Origin: Streptomyces aurantiogriseus | GTDB taxonomy: Bacteria; Actinomycetota; Actinomycetes; Streptomycetales; Streptomycetaceae | Assembly (NCBI RefSeq): GCF_014649375.1 | Contig: NZ_BMSX01000027.1 | Location: 1-64,000, forward strand | Direction: 5' to 3' | Length of the DNA stretch: 64,000 nucleotides | In this document: in pieces, positions 29,382 to 38,614 of the stretch | Position numbering within the stretch: position 1 is the first letter of the stretch | Layout: each line of letters starts with the position of its first letter | The notes under the pieces: model-generated | What the model saw: only the letters and a program-made list of their open reading frames with translations | Databases searched by the model: none | What the model was told of the DNA's origin: nothing | Translations under genes and position numbers: made by a program

Positions 29382-32300
29382 ATGGAGAACGATCAGAACG
29401 CACGGCGTGAGGCGCTGCGCGCCGGTGAAAGCTGGCCGCTGGCCGCCCGCAGGCTGCTCACCCGCCGCGAGGTGTCCGCCGACGGACGTGCCGTGTTCGG
29501 CACGGGCGATCCGAAGTGGGAGGGCTTCTACCGGGACCGCTGGTCGCACGACACGGTGGTGCGCTCCACCCACGGGGTCAACTGCACCGGCTCGTGCTCG
29601 TGGATGGTGTACGTCAAGGACGGCATCATCACCTGGGAGCACCAGGCCACCGACTACCCGTCCATCGGCGCGGACTGCCCCGAGTACGAGCCGCGGGGCT
29701 GCCCGCGTGGGGCGTCGTTCTCCTGGTACACCTACTCCCCCAGCCGTGTGCGCTACCCGTATGTGCGCGGTGCGCTGCTGAAGCTGTGGCGCGAGGCACG
29801 GCGTCGGCTGGGTGACCCGGTGGCCGCCTGGGCCGAGATCACCTCCGATCCGGCGAAGGCGCGGGCCTACAAGCGGGCCCGCGGCAAGGGCGGTCTGGTG
29901 CGCGCCGACTGGGACGAGGTGAGCGAGCTGGTCGCCGCCGCCCAGGTGCACACCGTCAAGACGTACGGTCCCGACCGCGTCGCAGGTTTCTCGCCCATCC
30001 CGGCGATGTCGATGGCGTCGTTCGCGGCAGGGGCACGGTTCCACTCGCTGATCGGCGGCACCCTGCTGTCGTTCTACGACTGGTACGCCGACCTGCCGAT
30101 CGCCTCCCCGCAGGTCTTCGGCGACCAGACCGACGTCCCCGAGGCCGCGGACTGGTGGAACGCGGGCTACCTGATCATGTGGGGCTCCAACATTCCCGTC
30201 ACCCGCACCCCCGACGCGCACTTCCTGACCGAGACCCGCTACAACGGCACCAAGGTCGTCGCGGTCAGCCCTGACTACGCGGACAACGTCAAGCACGCCG
30301 ACGAATGGCTGGCCCCGCACCCCGGCACGGACGGTGCGCTGGCGATGGCCATGGGGCACGTGATCCTGCGCGAGTTCCTGGTCGACCGCGAAGTGCCGTA
30401 CTTCCAGGACTACATGCGGAAGTTCACCGACGCGCCGTTCCTGGTGACCTTGCGCGAGCACGACCACGGTCTCGTCCCCGACGGGTTCCTGACGGCCGCC
30501 GATCTCGGCCGTGACGAGGAGAACGCCGAGTTCAAGACCGTCCTTCTGGACCGGGCCACCGGCGAACCGGTGGTCCCCGGCGGCTCGCTCGGCTTCCGGT
30601 GGGGGGAGGCCGGGCGAGGCCGCTGGAACCTCGAACTGGGCGATGTCGTCCCCGAGTTGAGCCTGCTGGAGCGGGCCGAGGAGAGCGCCGAGATCGCGCT
30701 GCCCCGGTTCGACGAGGGCGACACCGAGGGCGGTTCGGTCATGGTCCGGGGCGTTCCGGTCCGCCGGATCGGCGGACGGCTCGTTACCACCGTGTTCGAC
30801 CTGATGCTGGCGCAGTACGGGGTGGAGCGGCCGGGTCTGCCGGGCAGCTGGCCGTCGTCGTATGAGGACGCTTCCGAGCCGTACACCCCGGCCTGGCAGG
30901 AGACCATCACCTCCGTGCCGGCGGAGCAGGCGGCCCGGATCGCCCGAGAGTTCGCCCGCAACGCCGAGCGCACCCAGGGCCGTTCGATGATCGCGCTGGG
31001 CGCCGGCACCAACCACTGGTTCCACTCCGACACCATCTACCGCGCCTTCCTGGCCCTGACCACCATGACCGGCTGCCAGGGCGTCAACGGCGGCGGCTGG
31101 GCGCACTACGTCGGCCAGGAGAAGGTCCGCCCCGTCACCGGACAACAGCACCTTTCCTTCGCCTTCGACTGGCAGCGGCCGACCCGGCACATGGCGGGCA
31201 CCTCGTACTGGTACCTGAACTCCGACCAGTGGCGCTACGAGGCGTTCGGGCCCGAGGAGCTGGCTTCCCCGCTCGGGAAGGGGCGGTTCGAGGGCAAGGG
31301 GTTCGCCGACTGCCTGGCGCAGGCCGTGCGACTGGGCTGGACGCCCGGCCACCCCGGCTTCAACCGCAACCCCCTCGACCTGACGGACGAGGCGAAGGCT
31401 CAAGGGCGTGAGGTCGCCGAGCACATCGTCGACGAGCTGAAGTCGGGGCGGCTGCGGTTCGCCGCAGAGGACCCCGACGACCCCGCCAACTTCCCCCGCG
31501 TGCTGACCGTGTGGCGAGCCAACCTGCTCGGTTCCTCCGGCAAGGGCAACGAGTACTTCCTGCGCCACCTGCTGGGCACCGACGCGGCCGTCCGCTCCGA
31601 GGAGACACCGCCCGAGCACCGGCCGAAGGACGTGGTGTGGCGGGAGGAGGCCCCCGAGGGCAAGCTCGACCTGCTGGTCACCATGGACTTCCGGATGACC
31701 TCCACCGGGCTGCTCGCCGACGTGGTCCTGCCAGCCGCGACCTGGTACGAGAAGGACGACCTGTCCAGCACGGACATGCACCCCTTCGTCCACGCCTTCA
31801 CCCCCGCCATCGCCCCGCCCTGGCAGGCCCGCACCGACTACGACACCTTCCTGACCATCGCCGACCGGTTCAGCGAACTGGCCGCCGAGCACCTCGGCAC
31901 CCGTACCGACGTCCTCGCGGTGCCGCTGCTGCACGACACCCCCGACGAACTCGCCCAGCCCGGCGGGGAGGTGAAGGACTGGAAGGCCGGCGAGTGCGAA
32001 CCAGTCCCCGGCCGGACCATGCCCAAGCTCGTCGTCATCGAACGGGACTACGCCGCGACTGCGCAGAAGATGCGCGCGGTCGGTCCGCTGCTGGACAGCC
32101 TGGGCACGACCACCAAGGGTGTCACCGTCCACCCGAACCAGGAGATCGAGGAACTGCGGCGCCGTAACGGCACCGTACGAGACGGGATCGCCGCCGGCCG
32201 GCCCTCGCTGGCCACCGCGAGCGACATGTGCGAGGCCATCCTCGCCCTGTCCGGCACCACCAACGGGCGTCTGGCCACGGAGGGCTTCCGAGAACTGGAA

Positions 32301-33080
32301 AGCCGGACCGGCAGCGAGGGCCTGGTCGAACTGGCCTCCGAGCGCGAGGCCGAGCGGATCACCTTCACCGACACCCGCACCCAGCCCCGCTCGGTGATGA
32401 CGTCGTACGAGTGGTCGGGCTCGGAGACCGGCGGGCGCCGCTACTCGCCCTTCGTCATCAACACCGAGCACAAGAAGCCCTGGCACACCCTCACCGGCCG
32501 CCAGCACTTCTTCGTCCAGCACGACTGGATCGCCGAACTCGGCGAGCAACTGCCGGTCTACCGGCCTCCGTTGAACACGCCGAAGCACTACGGCGACGAG
32601 CAGCTGCGTGAGAACGGCCGGGCGGAGGTCACGGTCCGGTATCTGACCCCGCACTCGAAGTGGTCCATCCACTCCAACTACCAGGACAACAAGTACATGC
32701 TCGACCTGTCCCGCGGCGGCCCGACGATCTGGATGTCCACCGCCGACGCCGAGAAGATCGGCGTGAAGGACAACGAGTGGATCGAGGCGTACAACCGCAA
32801 CGGCGTCGTCGCCGCCCGAGCCGTGGTCACCCACCGCATGCCCGAGGGAACCGTGTACATGTACCACGCCCAGGACCGCAACGTGAACGTCCCGAAGACC
32901 GAGGTCAGCGGCAAGCGCGGCGGCATCCACAACTCACTCACCCGGCTGCTGCTCAAGCCCACCCACCTCGCGGGCGGCTACGCCCAGTTCACCTACGCCT
33001 TCAACTACTACGGCCCGACCGGCAACCAGCGCGACGAGGTCACCGTCATCCGCCGTCGCTCGCAGGATGTGGAGTACTGA
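29382..33080 (+). CDS. narG: Respiratory nitrate reductase alpha subunit (catalytic), copy 2, intact
   Basis: A 1,232-residue molybdoenzyme on the cytoplasmic face of the membrane, reducing nitrate to nitrite. The N-terminal FS0 cluster motif is His64, Cys68, Cys72 (HGVNCTGSC) and Cys107, with the same spacing as in E. coli NarG. The active-site region SFYDWYADLPIASPQVFGDQTDVPE contains the Asp that ligates Mo in this family. The bis-MGD-binding C-terminal part (NRNGVVAARAVVTHRMP, ITYAFNYYGPTGNQRDE-like) is complete. The ATG at 29382 is chosen because TAGCGT lies 8 bases upstream; an earlier in-frame ATG (29346) would run through that promoter. It heads narGHJI2-VKOR and is the only intact narG in the window. 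Confidence 0.96.
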   Translation: MENDQNARREALRAGESWPLAARRLLTRREVSADGRAVFGTGDPKWEGFYRDRWSHDTVVRSTHGVNCTGSCSWMVYVKDGIITWEHQATDYPSIGADCPEYEPRGCPRGASFSWYTYSPSRVRYPYVRGALLKLWREARRRLGDPVAAWAEITSDPAKARAYKRARGKGGLVRADWDEVSELVAAAQVHTVKTYGPDRVAGFSPIPAMSMASFAAGARFHSLIGGTLLSFYDWYADLPIASPQVFGDQTDVPEAADWWNAGYLIMWGSNIPVTRTPDAHFLTETRYNGTKVVAVSPDYADNVKHADEWLAPHPGTDGALAMAMGHVILREFLVDREVPYFQDYMRKFTDAPFLVTLREHDHGLVPDGFLTAADLGRDEENAEFKTVLLDRATGEPVVPGGSLGFRWGEAGRGRWNLELGDVVPELSLLERAEESAEIALPRFDEGDTEGGSVMVRGVPVRRIGGRLVTTVFDLMLAQYGVERPGLPGSWPSSYEDASEPYTPAWQETITSVPAEQAARIAREFARNAERTQGRSMIALGAGTNHWFHSDTIYRAFLALTTMTGCQGVNGGGWAHYVGQEKVRPVTGQQHLSFAFDWQRPTRHMAGTSYWYLNSDQWRYEAFGPEELASPLGKGRFEGKGFADCLAQAVRLGWTPGHPGFNRNPLDLTDEAKAQGREVAEHIVDELKSGRLRFAAEDPDDPANFPRVLTVWRANLLGSSGKGNEYFLRHLLGTDAAVRSEETPPEHRPKDVVWREEAPEGKLDLLVTMDFRMTSTGLLADVVLPAATWYEKDDLSSTDMHPFVHAFTPAIAPPWQARTDYDTFLTIADRFSELAAEHLGTRTDVLAVPLLHDTPDELAQPGGEVKDWKAGECEPVPGRTMPKLVVIERDYAATAQKMRAVGPLLDSLGTTTKGVTVHPNQEIEELRRRNGTVRDGIAAGRPSLATASDMCEAILALSGTTNGRLATEGFRELESRTGSEGLVELASEREAERITFTDTRTQPRSVMTSYEWSGSETGGRRYSPFVINTEHKKPWHTLTGRQHFFVQHDWIAELGEQLPVYRPPLNTPKHYGDEQLRENGRAEVTVRYLTPHSKWSIHSNYQDNKYMLDLSRGGPTIWMSTADAEKIGVKDNEWIEAYNRNGVVAARAVVTHRMPEGTVYMYHAQDRNVNVPKTEVSGKRGGIHNSLTRLLLKPTHLAGGYAQFTYAFNYYGPTGNQRDEVTVIRRRSQDVEY

Positions 33081-33081
33081 C

Positions 33082-34614
33082 ATGCGCGTCATGGCACAGA
33101 TGGCGATGGTGATGAACCTCGACAAGTGCATCGGCTGCCACACCTGCTCGGTCACCTGCAAGCAGACGTGGACCAACCGCACCGGCGTCGAGTACGCCTG
33201 GTTCAACAACGTCGAGACCAAGCCGGGAGTCGGCTACCCCCGCCGCTACGAGGACCAGGAGCAGTGGAAGGGCGGCTGGATGCTCGACAAGCGCGGACGT
33301 CTCGTCCTGCGCTCCGGCGGCCGGATCAAACGGCTCCTGTCCCTCTTCTCCAACCCCGACCTGCCCAGCATCGAGGACTACTACGAGCCGGTCACCTACG
33401 ACTACGACAATCTCGTCAACGCCCCCGCCGGCAAGGACATGCCGGTCGCCCGCCCCCGCTCCGTCCTCACCGGCAAGCCCACCGCCATCACCTGGGGCGC
33501 CAACTGGGAGGACGGCCTCGGCGGCGCTCCCGAACACGCGGGCGGCGACCCCAACCTCACCGGCGAGTGGGCACAGAAGGTCAAGTTCGAGTTCGAGCAG
33601 ACCTTCCTCTTCCACCTGCCCCGCCTGTGCGAGCACTGCCTCAACCCCGCCTGCGTCTCCGCCTGCCCGTCCGGCGCGATGTACAAGCGGGTCGAGGACG
33701 GCATCGTCCTCGTCGACCAGGACCGCTGCCGGGGCTGGCGCATGTGCGTGACGGCGTGCCCGTACAAGAAGGTGTACGTCAACCACGCCACCGGCAAGGC
33801 CGAGAAGTGCACCTTCTGCTTCCCGCGCATCGAGGTCGGCCAGCCGACCGTCTGCTCCGAGACTTGCGTGGGACGCCTGCGCTACCTGGGCCTGCTCCTC
33901 TACGACGCCGACCGCGTCGGCGAGGCCGCGGCCACCCCGGACGAGAAGGACCTCCTGGACGCCCAGCGCGGTGTGTTCCTCGACCCGCACGACCCTGAAG
34001 TCCGTGCGGCCGCACGGGAGCAGGGCATCCCCGACGACTGGCTGGACGCCGCTCGCCGCTCGCCGGTGTACGACCTGGTCATGCGCTACAAGGTGGCGCT
34101 GCCGCTCCACCCGGAGTACCGGACGATGCCGATGGTCTGGTACGTGCCTCCGCTCTCCCCCGTGCTCGACGCCGTCGACGCGGCGGGCGGCAACCAGGAC
34201 GACCCCGACCATGTCTTCGCGGCCGTGACGAGGCTGCGCATCCCACTGGAGTACCTGGCGGAGCTGTTCACCGCCGGGGACACCGACGTGGTCGGCGGGG
34301 TGCTGATGAAGCTCACCGCGCTGCGCTCGTACATGCGCGAACGCACCCTCGGTGAGGACGGCGACGAGGCCACGCTCAAGGCGGTGGGTCTCACCGCACG
34401 TGAGGCGGAGGACCTGCACCGCCTCCTCGCCGTCGCCAAGTACGCCGACCGGTACGTCGTCCCCGCCGCGCACAAGGAGGACGCCGCCGCGCTGAGCGCG
34501 ATGGAGAACCGCTGCCCGGTCGAGTCGTCCGGCGACCCGGCCGAGGCCGGTGGCCGACGCGTGATGCTCGGCATCCCCACCCTGCGCCGCCACACCGCCG
34601 GAGGCCACTCGTGA
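33082..34614 (+). CDS. narH: Respiratory nitrate reductase beta subunit (Fe-S), copy 2
   Basis: A 510-residue ferredoxin-like subunit passing electrons from NarI to NarG. Four cysteine groups are present: CIGCHTCSVTC, CEHCLNPACVSACPSG, CRGWRMCVTACPYKK (Trp variant for the 3Fe-4S cluster) and CTFCFPRIEVGQPTVCSETC. It starts one base after the narG2 stop and overlaps narJ2 by four bases (GTGA). It is shorter at the C terminus than copy 1. Confidence 0.96.
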   Translation: MRVMAQMAMVMNLDKCIGCHTCSVTCKQTWTNRTGVEYAWFNNVETKPGVGYPRRYEDQEQWKGGWMLDKRGRLVLRSGGRIKRLLSLFSNPDLPSIEDYYEPVTYDYDNLVNAPAGKDMPVARPRSVLTGKPTAITWGANWEDGLGGAPEHAGGDPNLTGEWAQKVKFEFEQTFLFHLPRLCEHCLNPACVSACPSGAMYKRVEDGIVLVDQDRCRGWRMCVTACPYKKVYVNHATGKAEKCTFCFPRIEVGQPTVCSETCVGRLRYLGLLLYDADRVGEAAATPDEKDLLDAQRGVFLDPHDPEVRAAAREQGIPDDWLDAARRSPVYDLVMRYKVALPLHPEYRTMPMVWYVPPLSPVLDAVDAAGGNQDDPDHVFAAVTRLRIPLEYLAELFTAGDTDVVGGVLMKLTALRSYMRERTLGEDGDEATLKAVGLTAREAEDLHRLLAVAKYADRYVVPAAHKEDAAALSAMENRCPVESSGDPAEAGGRRVMLGIPTLRRHTAGGHS

Positions 34615-35402
34615 GCCCGCTGCCCGCCACCATCCCCGCCCTCGTCCGCACCCGCGTCCGGGCGGCCGTACGCCGCCCGGCCCGGCTCAGCCCCGAAGAG
34701 GCCCAGACCCGCACCCTGCTGCTGCGGATGTGCTCGCTGCTGCTGCAGTACCCGGACGCCGAACTCACCACCGCGCGACCGGTGCTGACGGCCACCGCCG
34801 AGGCGCTGCCGCCCTCGCCCGCCGCCGAGCACCTGGCCGCCTTCACCACCTGGTTCACCGGCCAGGACCCGGAGGCGCTGGAACGCCACTACGTCGAGAT
34901 GTTCGACCTGCGCCGCAAGAGCAGCCTCTACCTCACCTACTACCTGCACGGCGACACCCGCCGCCGCGGCATGGCCCTGCTCACCCTGAACCAGCGCTAC
35001 CGGGCCGCAGGCTGGGACACCGACGGCGGTGAGCTGCCCGACCACCTCCCGGTCATACTGGAGTTCGCCGCCCTGGCGGGTCCGGGCGGCGGCGAGGCGC
35101 CGCTGCGCCAGCACCGGCGCGGGCTGGAGCTGATCCACCGCGCGCTGACCGACTCGAACTCCCCCTACCGGCACGTCCTGGCCGCGCTGCTCACCCTCCT
35201 GCCGCCGCCCACCGAGGCGGACCGCGCGGCGGTGGCCCAGCTCGTCGCCGAGGGCCCGCCGAACGAGGAGGTCGGCCTCGACCCCTACGGGACCTACGGG
35301 GACGGGGAATTCGCACCTCCGGGCACCTTCGTGCCGCCCATGCAGGCCCCGCCGACCCGAGTCCCGCCTGCCCCGACCAGCCGCACGGAGGGCCCCCGAT
35401 GA
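34611..35402 (+). CDS. narJ: Nitrate reductase assembly chaperone (delta subunit), copy 2
   Basis: A 263-residue NarJ/TorD-fold chaperone for Mo-cofactor insertion into NarG. It has a roughly 35-residue basic N-terminal extension before the usual LLLRMCSLLLQYPDAEL start of the domain, the core LTYYLHGDTRRRGMALLTLNQRY, and a proline-rich tail. It starts with GTG 34611, overlapping narH2, and its stop overlaps the narI2 start (ATGA). The extensions are absent from copy 1. Confidence 0.92.
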   Translation: MSPLPATIPALVRTRVRAAVRRPARLSPEEAQTRTLLLRMCSLLLQYPDAELTTARPVLTATAEALPPSPAAEHLAAFTTWFTGQDPEALERHYVEMFDLRRKSSLYLTYYLHGDTRRRGMALLTLNQRYRAAGWDTDGGELPDHLPVILEFAALAGPGGGEAPLRQHRRGLELIHRALTDSNSPYRHVLAALLTLLPPPTEADRAAVAQLVAEGPPNEEVGLDPYGTYGDGEFAPPGTFVPPMQAPPTRVPPAPTSRTEGPR

Positions 35403-36181
35403 ACGCCCCGCTCTCCCCCCTGGCCGCCGCCTCGGCGAGCGGCGCCGACCTTCTCCTGTGGGTCGCCGTCCCCTACATCTGCCTCGCCGTGTTCGCCGTC
35501 GGACACGTCTGGCGCTACCGGCAGGACCAGTTCGGCTGGACCTCCCGCACCACCCAGCTCCTCGAACACCGCTGGCTGCGCTGGGGCAGCCCCCTGTTCC
35601 ACCTGGGCGCCTTCATGGTGATCGCCGGCCATGTCGTGGGACTCGCCATTCCTGACTCGTGGACCGAAGCCGTCGGCATCACCGAGCACGCGTACCACAC
35701 CACAGCCGTCTGGGCGGGCTCGGTCGCGGGCGTCGCCATGGTCACCGGGCTCGGCATGCTGTGCGCCCGCCGCCTGCTCACCCGCCAGATCCGCCTCGGC
35801 ACCGACCGCAGCGACAAACTCCTCTTCCCCCTGCTCTCCGCCACCGTCCTGCTCGGCATCACCGCCACCGCCGCCCACAACGTCTTCGGCGCCGGCTACG
35901 ACTACCGCTCCACCGTCTCCGTCTGGTTCCGCGGCCTGTTCGTCCTCCAGCCCCAGCCCGAAGCGATCTCCGGAGCCCCGCTTCTCTTCCAGCTGCACGC
36001 CCTGACGGCCTTTCTGCTCTTCGCCGCCTGGCCGTTCACCCGGCTGGTCCACGTGTGGAGCGCCCCGATCGGATACCTGGCCCGCCCGTACCTTGTCTAC
36101 CGGCGGCGAGCCACACCGACGGCAGCCCCGAAGACCGCGGGCCGGACCCGGTCGGCGTCCGGCTCCCGGCGAGCGGCGTGA
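35399..36181 (+). CDS. narI: Respiratory nitrate reductase gamma subunit (cytochrome b), copy 2
   Basis: A 260-residue integral membrane cytochrome with about five helices, receiving electrons from menaquinol. Landmarks include GHVWRYRQDQFGWTSRTTQLLEHRWLR-type sequence (GHVWRYRQDQFGW), SWTEAVGITEHAYH and LHALTAFLLFAAWPFTRLVHVWS, where the haem-ligating histidines are expected. It overlaps narJ2 at the start and a VKOR-family gene at the stop (GTGA), so the five genes look like one translationally coupled operon. Confidence 0.94.
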   Translation: MNAPLSPLAAASASGADLLLWVAVPYICLAVFAVGHVWRYRQDQFGWTSRTTQLLEHRWLRWGSPLFHLGAFMVIAGHVVGLAIPDSWTEAVGITEHAYHTTAVWAGSVAGVAMVTGLGMLCARRLLTRQIRLGTDRSDKLLFPLLSATVLLGITATAAHNVFGAGYDYRSTVSVWFRGLFVLQPQPEAISGAPLLFQLHALTAFLLFAAWPFTRLVHVWSAPIGYLARPYLVYRRRATPTAAPKTAGRTRSASGSRRAA

Positions 36182-36819
36182 GTCACGGACCCGCGCTGGC
36201 ACCGGACGCCACGCCCACCCGGCACCGGCACCGGCACACGGTGGGCGCAAGCCGCCGAACGGGATGGGTGATGGTCCTCACCGGGATCATCGGCTGGCTC
36301 GCCTCCTTCCAGCTCACCGTGGACGACTGGCGGCTCCTCAAGGACCCGGCCTACCAACCGCCCTGCAACATCAGCCCCGTCGTGAGCTGCGGCAGCGTCA
36401 TGTCCAGCCCGCAGGGCAGCCTGCTCGGCTTCCCCAACATGCTGCTCGGCCTGGGCGCCTTCGCCGCCGTGACCGCCCTGGGCATCGCCGTACTCTCCGG
36501 AGCGCGCCTGCACCGTCGGCTGTGGCTCGCGCTGGACGCCGGGGCACTGGTGGGGGTGGCGTTCGCACACTGGCTGATCGGTGAGTCGCTCTACGAGCTC
36601 AACAAGCTCTGCCCCTACTGCGCTGCCGTCTGGATCGTGACCATCGCCCTGTTCTGGTACGTCACCGTGCACTGCATGGAACGGGGAATCGTCCCCGTGC
36701 CCCGGGGCGTGCTGTATATCGTCCGCGACACGCACTGGATGCTCCTCGGCGCCTGGTACGGGGTGATCGTGCTGCTCGTCCTCACCCGTTTCTGGCCGTA
36801 CTGGAGCAGCCTGCTGTAA
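36178..36819 (+). CDS. Vitamin K epoxide reductase (VKOR)-family thiol-quinone oxidoreductase
   Basis: A 213-residue membrane protein with about four to five helices. The VKOR signature is present: a loop Cys pair in PPCNISPVVSCGSV and the active-site CPYC in LNKLCPYCAAVW, preceded by a conserved Ser/Asn-rich loop. Bacterial VKOR passes electrons from exported thiols (via DsbA-like partners) to quinone, making disulfide bonds. The start is GTG 36178, overlapping the narI2 stop by four bases. No DsbA-like partner is adjacent. Its coupling to a menaquinol-consuming nitrate reductase suggests thiol oxidation linked to nitrate respiration, which is an inference. Confidence 0.88.
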   Translation: MSHGPALAPDATPTRHRHRHTVGASRRTGWVMVLTGIIGWLASFQLTVDDWRLLKDPAYQPPCNISPVVSCGSVMSSPQGSLLGFPNMLLGLGAFAAVTALGIAVLSGARLHRRLWLALDAGALVGVAFAHWLIGESLYELNKLCPYCAAVWIVTIALFWYVTVHCMERGIVPVPRGVLYIVRDTHWMLLGAWYGVIVLLVLTRFWPYWSSLL

Positions 36820-36877
36820 CCGGCCAACGCCCTCCGCACGCTGCACAACCCGCTGACAGGTCACCCGGACGAAAGAT

Positions 36878-37162
36878 ATGACGATCATGGACGACGTACT
36901 GAAGGAATGGACGGCCGCCCTCAAGGCCGAGCTGGGCATCGAGCTCGAAGTCGACCGGACGCTGCTCCTCGCCCTCGCGGGCGAGGCCGCTCACGGCGTC
37001 GCCCGACCGGCCGCCCCGCTGACGACCTTCTTGGTCGGGTACGCGGCGGGGCAGGCGGGCGGCGGTCCGGACGCGGTGGCCGCCGCAGCTGGGCGTGCCG
37101 GAGAACTCGCCGCCCGGTGGGCAAATGAGGCCAGCCCTGGCCCCGCCTCCGGGGCCGCATGA
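36878..37162 (+). CDS. DUF6457-type small protein (MobA-associated)
   Basis: A 94-residue helical protein. DVLKEWTAALKAELGIE, GEAAHGVARPAAPLTTFLVGYAAGQ and a terminal Ala-rich helix match the small DUF6457 domain, often found alone or at the C terminus of MobA, which attaches GMP to the molybdenum cofactor. Placement directly after narGHJI2-VKOR fits a role in Mo-bis-MGD supply. The start ATG 36878 is used; a second ATG lies three codons on. It ends just before the IS701-type element. Confidence 0.8.
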   Translation: MTIMDDVLKEWTAALKAELGIELEVDRTLLLALAGEAAHGVARPAAPLTTFLVGYAAGQAGGGPDAVAAAAGRAGELAARWANEASPGPASGAA

Positions 37163-37214
37163 CCAGCCCCCACCGTCAGGCACGAGCACCGGGCGGATGG
37201 GCAAGTCGCACTAG

Positions 37215-38614
37215 TACTGCAACGGTGCTTGTTCTGACTGCTGGGCAGTTGTCATGGGCTGTGTCCGTGTCGTTTGTAGTGGCTGATGCGGGCTTGGTGT
37301 TGGCGTCGTCGTCGCCAGTGTGACCAGCGCAGGATGTGGTCGGACGGGGTGGGGCGGCGGTTGGCGAGGCGGGTGATCAGGCGTCGGATCTCGGCGAGGC
37401 TGAGGTGGATGAGCTGGGGGGATCCGTTTCTGCTTTCTCCGTGTCCAGCTCTCGGGCCCGCAGGACGGTCAGGCAGGCGTGGGCGGCCATGGCCAGGGTC
37501 ATGTGGCGGTGCCAGCCCGGATAGCGGCGGACCTGGTAGTCGTCCAGGCCGCACTCCTGCTTCGCGGTCTGGAAGCACTCCTCAACGGCCCATCGGCTGC
37601 CCGCGATGCGGATCAGCTCGTCCAGCGTGGTGTCGGCCGGGCAGTAGGCGATGTAGTAGGAGATCTCCTCGGGCCTGCTCACGCTGCGGCGGGCGAGAAC
37701 CCAGTGCCGGCGGTCCTCGCGGTGCCAGGGCCGCACCTCCACGCGGGCCCAGTCGAAGATCCGCCGGCCGTGGGCTCCTTCACCGCACGAGCGGCGTTTC
37801 CACTTCTGCCGGGGCAGGCCGGGAAACAGGTCGTGGACGGGGTGGTCGATGGACCAGCGGGTGACGACGGTGTCGTGCCGGGTGGTGGCCATGACGTGGA
37901 AGACATCCGCCTGTTCTAGCTCGAACCGCCAGCCCTTGCTGTAGCCGTAGGCAGCATCGGCCGTCACCCATCCGAACGGGATCCGGTCGGTGATGGCCCG
38001 GCGGACCATCGCCTTGGCCATGGCCACCTTCGTCTCGAAGGCGACCGTGTCGTCGACGCCCGCCCGGTCGCAGCGTTCCCGGTCGTCCGTCCAGGAGGTG
38101 GGCAGATAGAGGCGGCGGTCGATCAGTGTGCGTCCGCGGCCGGTGGCGTAGGCGAGGAACACACCGATCTGGCAGTTCTCGGTGCGTCCCGCGGTGCCGG
38201 AGTACTGCCTTTGCACCCCGGCCGAGCGGACGCCCTTCTTCAGAAAGCCGGTGTCGTCGACGATCAGGACAGCCTCGCTGTCTCCGAGGTGTTCGACGAC
38301 GTAGTCACGTACGTCGTCCAGGACCTCGTCGGCGTCCCACTCGATCCGGTTCAGCAACCGGTGGATGCGATCGGGACCCGCGTGCCCGGCTTCCTCGGCC
38401 AGAGTCCAGCCGTTCTTGCGCTCCAGCGGAGCGACCAGGCCTCGCATGTAAGCCAGCGCCGACTGGCGCGGCTCCTCCCGGTTGAACCGGTGGATGAACC
38501 GCTCATGCAGAGCGTCCAGTTCACCGGCCCACAGCCTGACATCGTCAAGGTCCCCACCCATAACCACACCAACGACCGACCTGGCCAGCAGTCACGACAA
38601 GCACCGTTGCAGTA
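37215..38614. mobile_element. IS701-family insertion sequence, 1,400 bp, with CTAG target duplication
   Basis: The terminal inverted repeats start TACTGCAACGGTGCTTGT at 37215 and in reverse complement at 38614, with about 31 of 34 bases identical. They are flanked by direct CTAG (37211-37214 and 38615-38618), the 4-bp target duplication typical of IS701 elements. The right-hand CTAG supplies the TAG stop of the helicase gene, so the element landed exactly at that stop without disrupting it. The near-identical ends and intact duplication suggest a recent insertion. Confidence 0.93.
37252..38567 (-). CDS. IS701-family transposase, split by a -1 frameshift at a run of six C
   Basis: DDE transposase. 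The main frame runs from 38567 to a stop at 37377 (396 residues) and holds the catalytic blocks LIVDDTGFLKKG, GWVTADAAYGYSKGW and RWAVEECFQTAKQECGLDDYQVRRY. The usual C-terminal segment (LIHLSLAEIRRLITRLANR to HYKRHG) continues only in the -1 frame, ending at 37252. The frames meet at six C (plus strand GGGGGG, 37416-37421). This may be a one-base contraction that trims the C terminus, or a slippage site; IS701 elements are not known to need frameshifting. Confidence 0.85.

Noticed and set aside
29367..32930. A 1,187-residue open frame antisense to narG2
   Set aside because: It is the complementary reading of a strongly biased GC-rich gene; its Val/Gly/His-rich composition and the lack of any family show it is a shadow.
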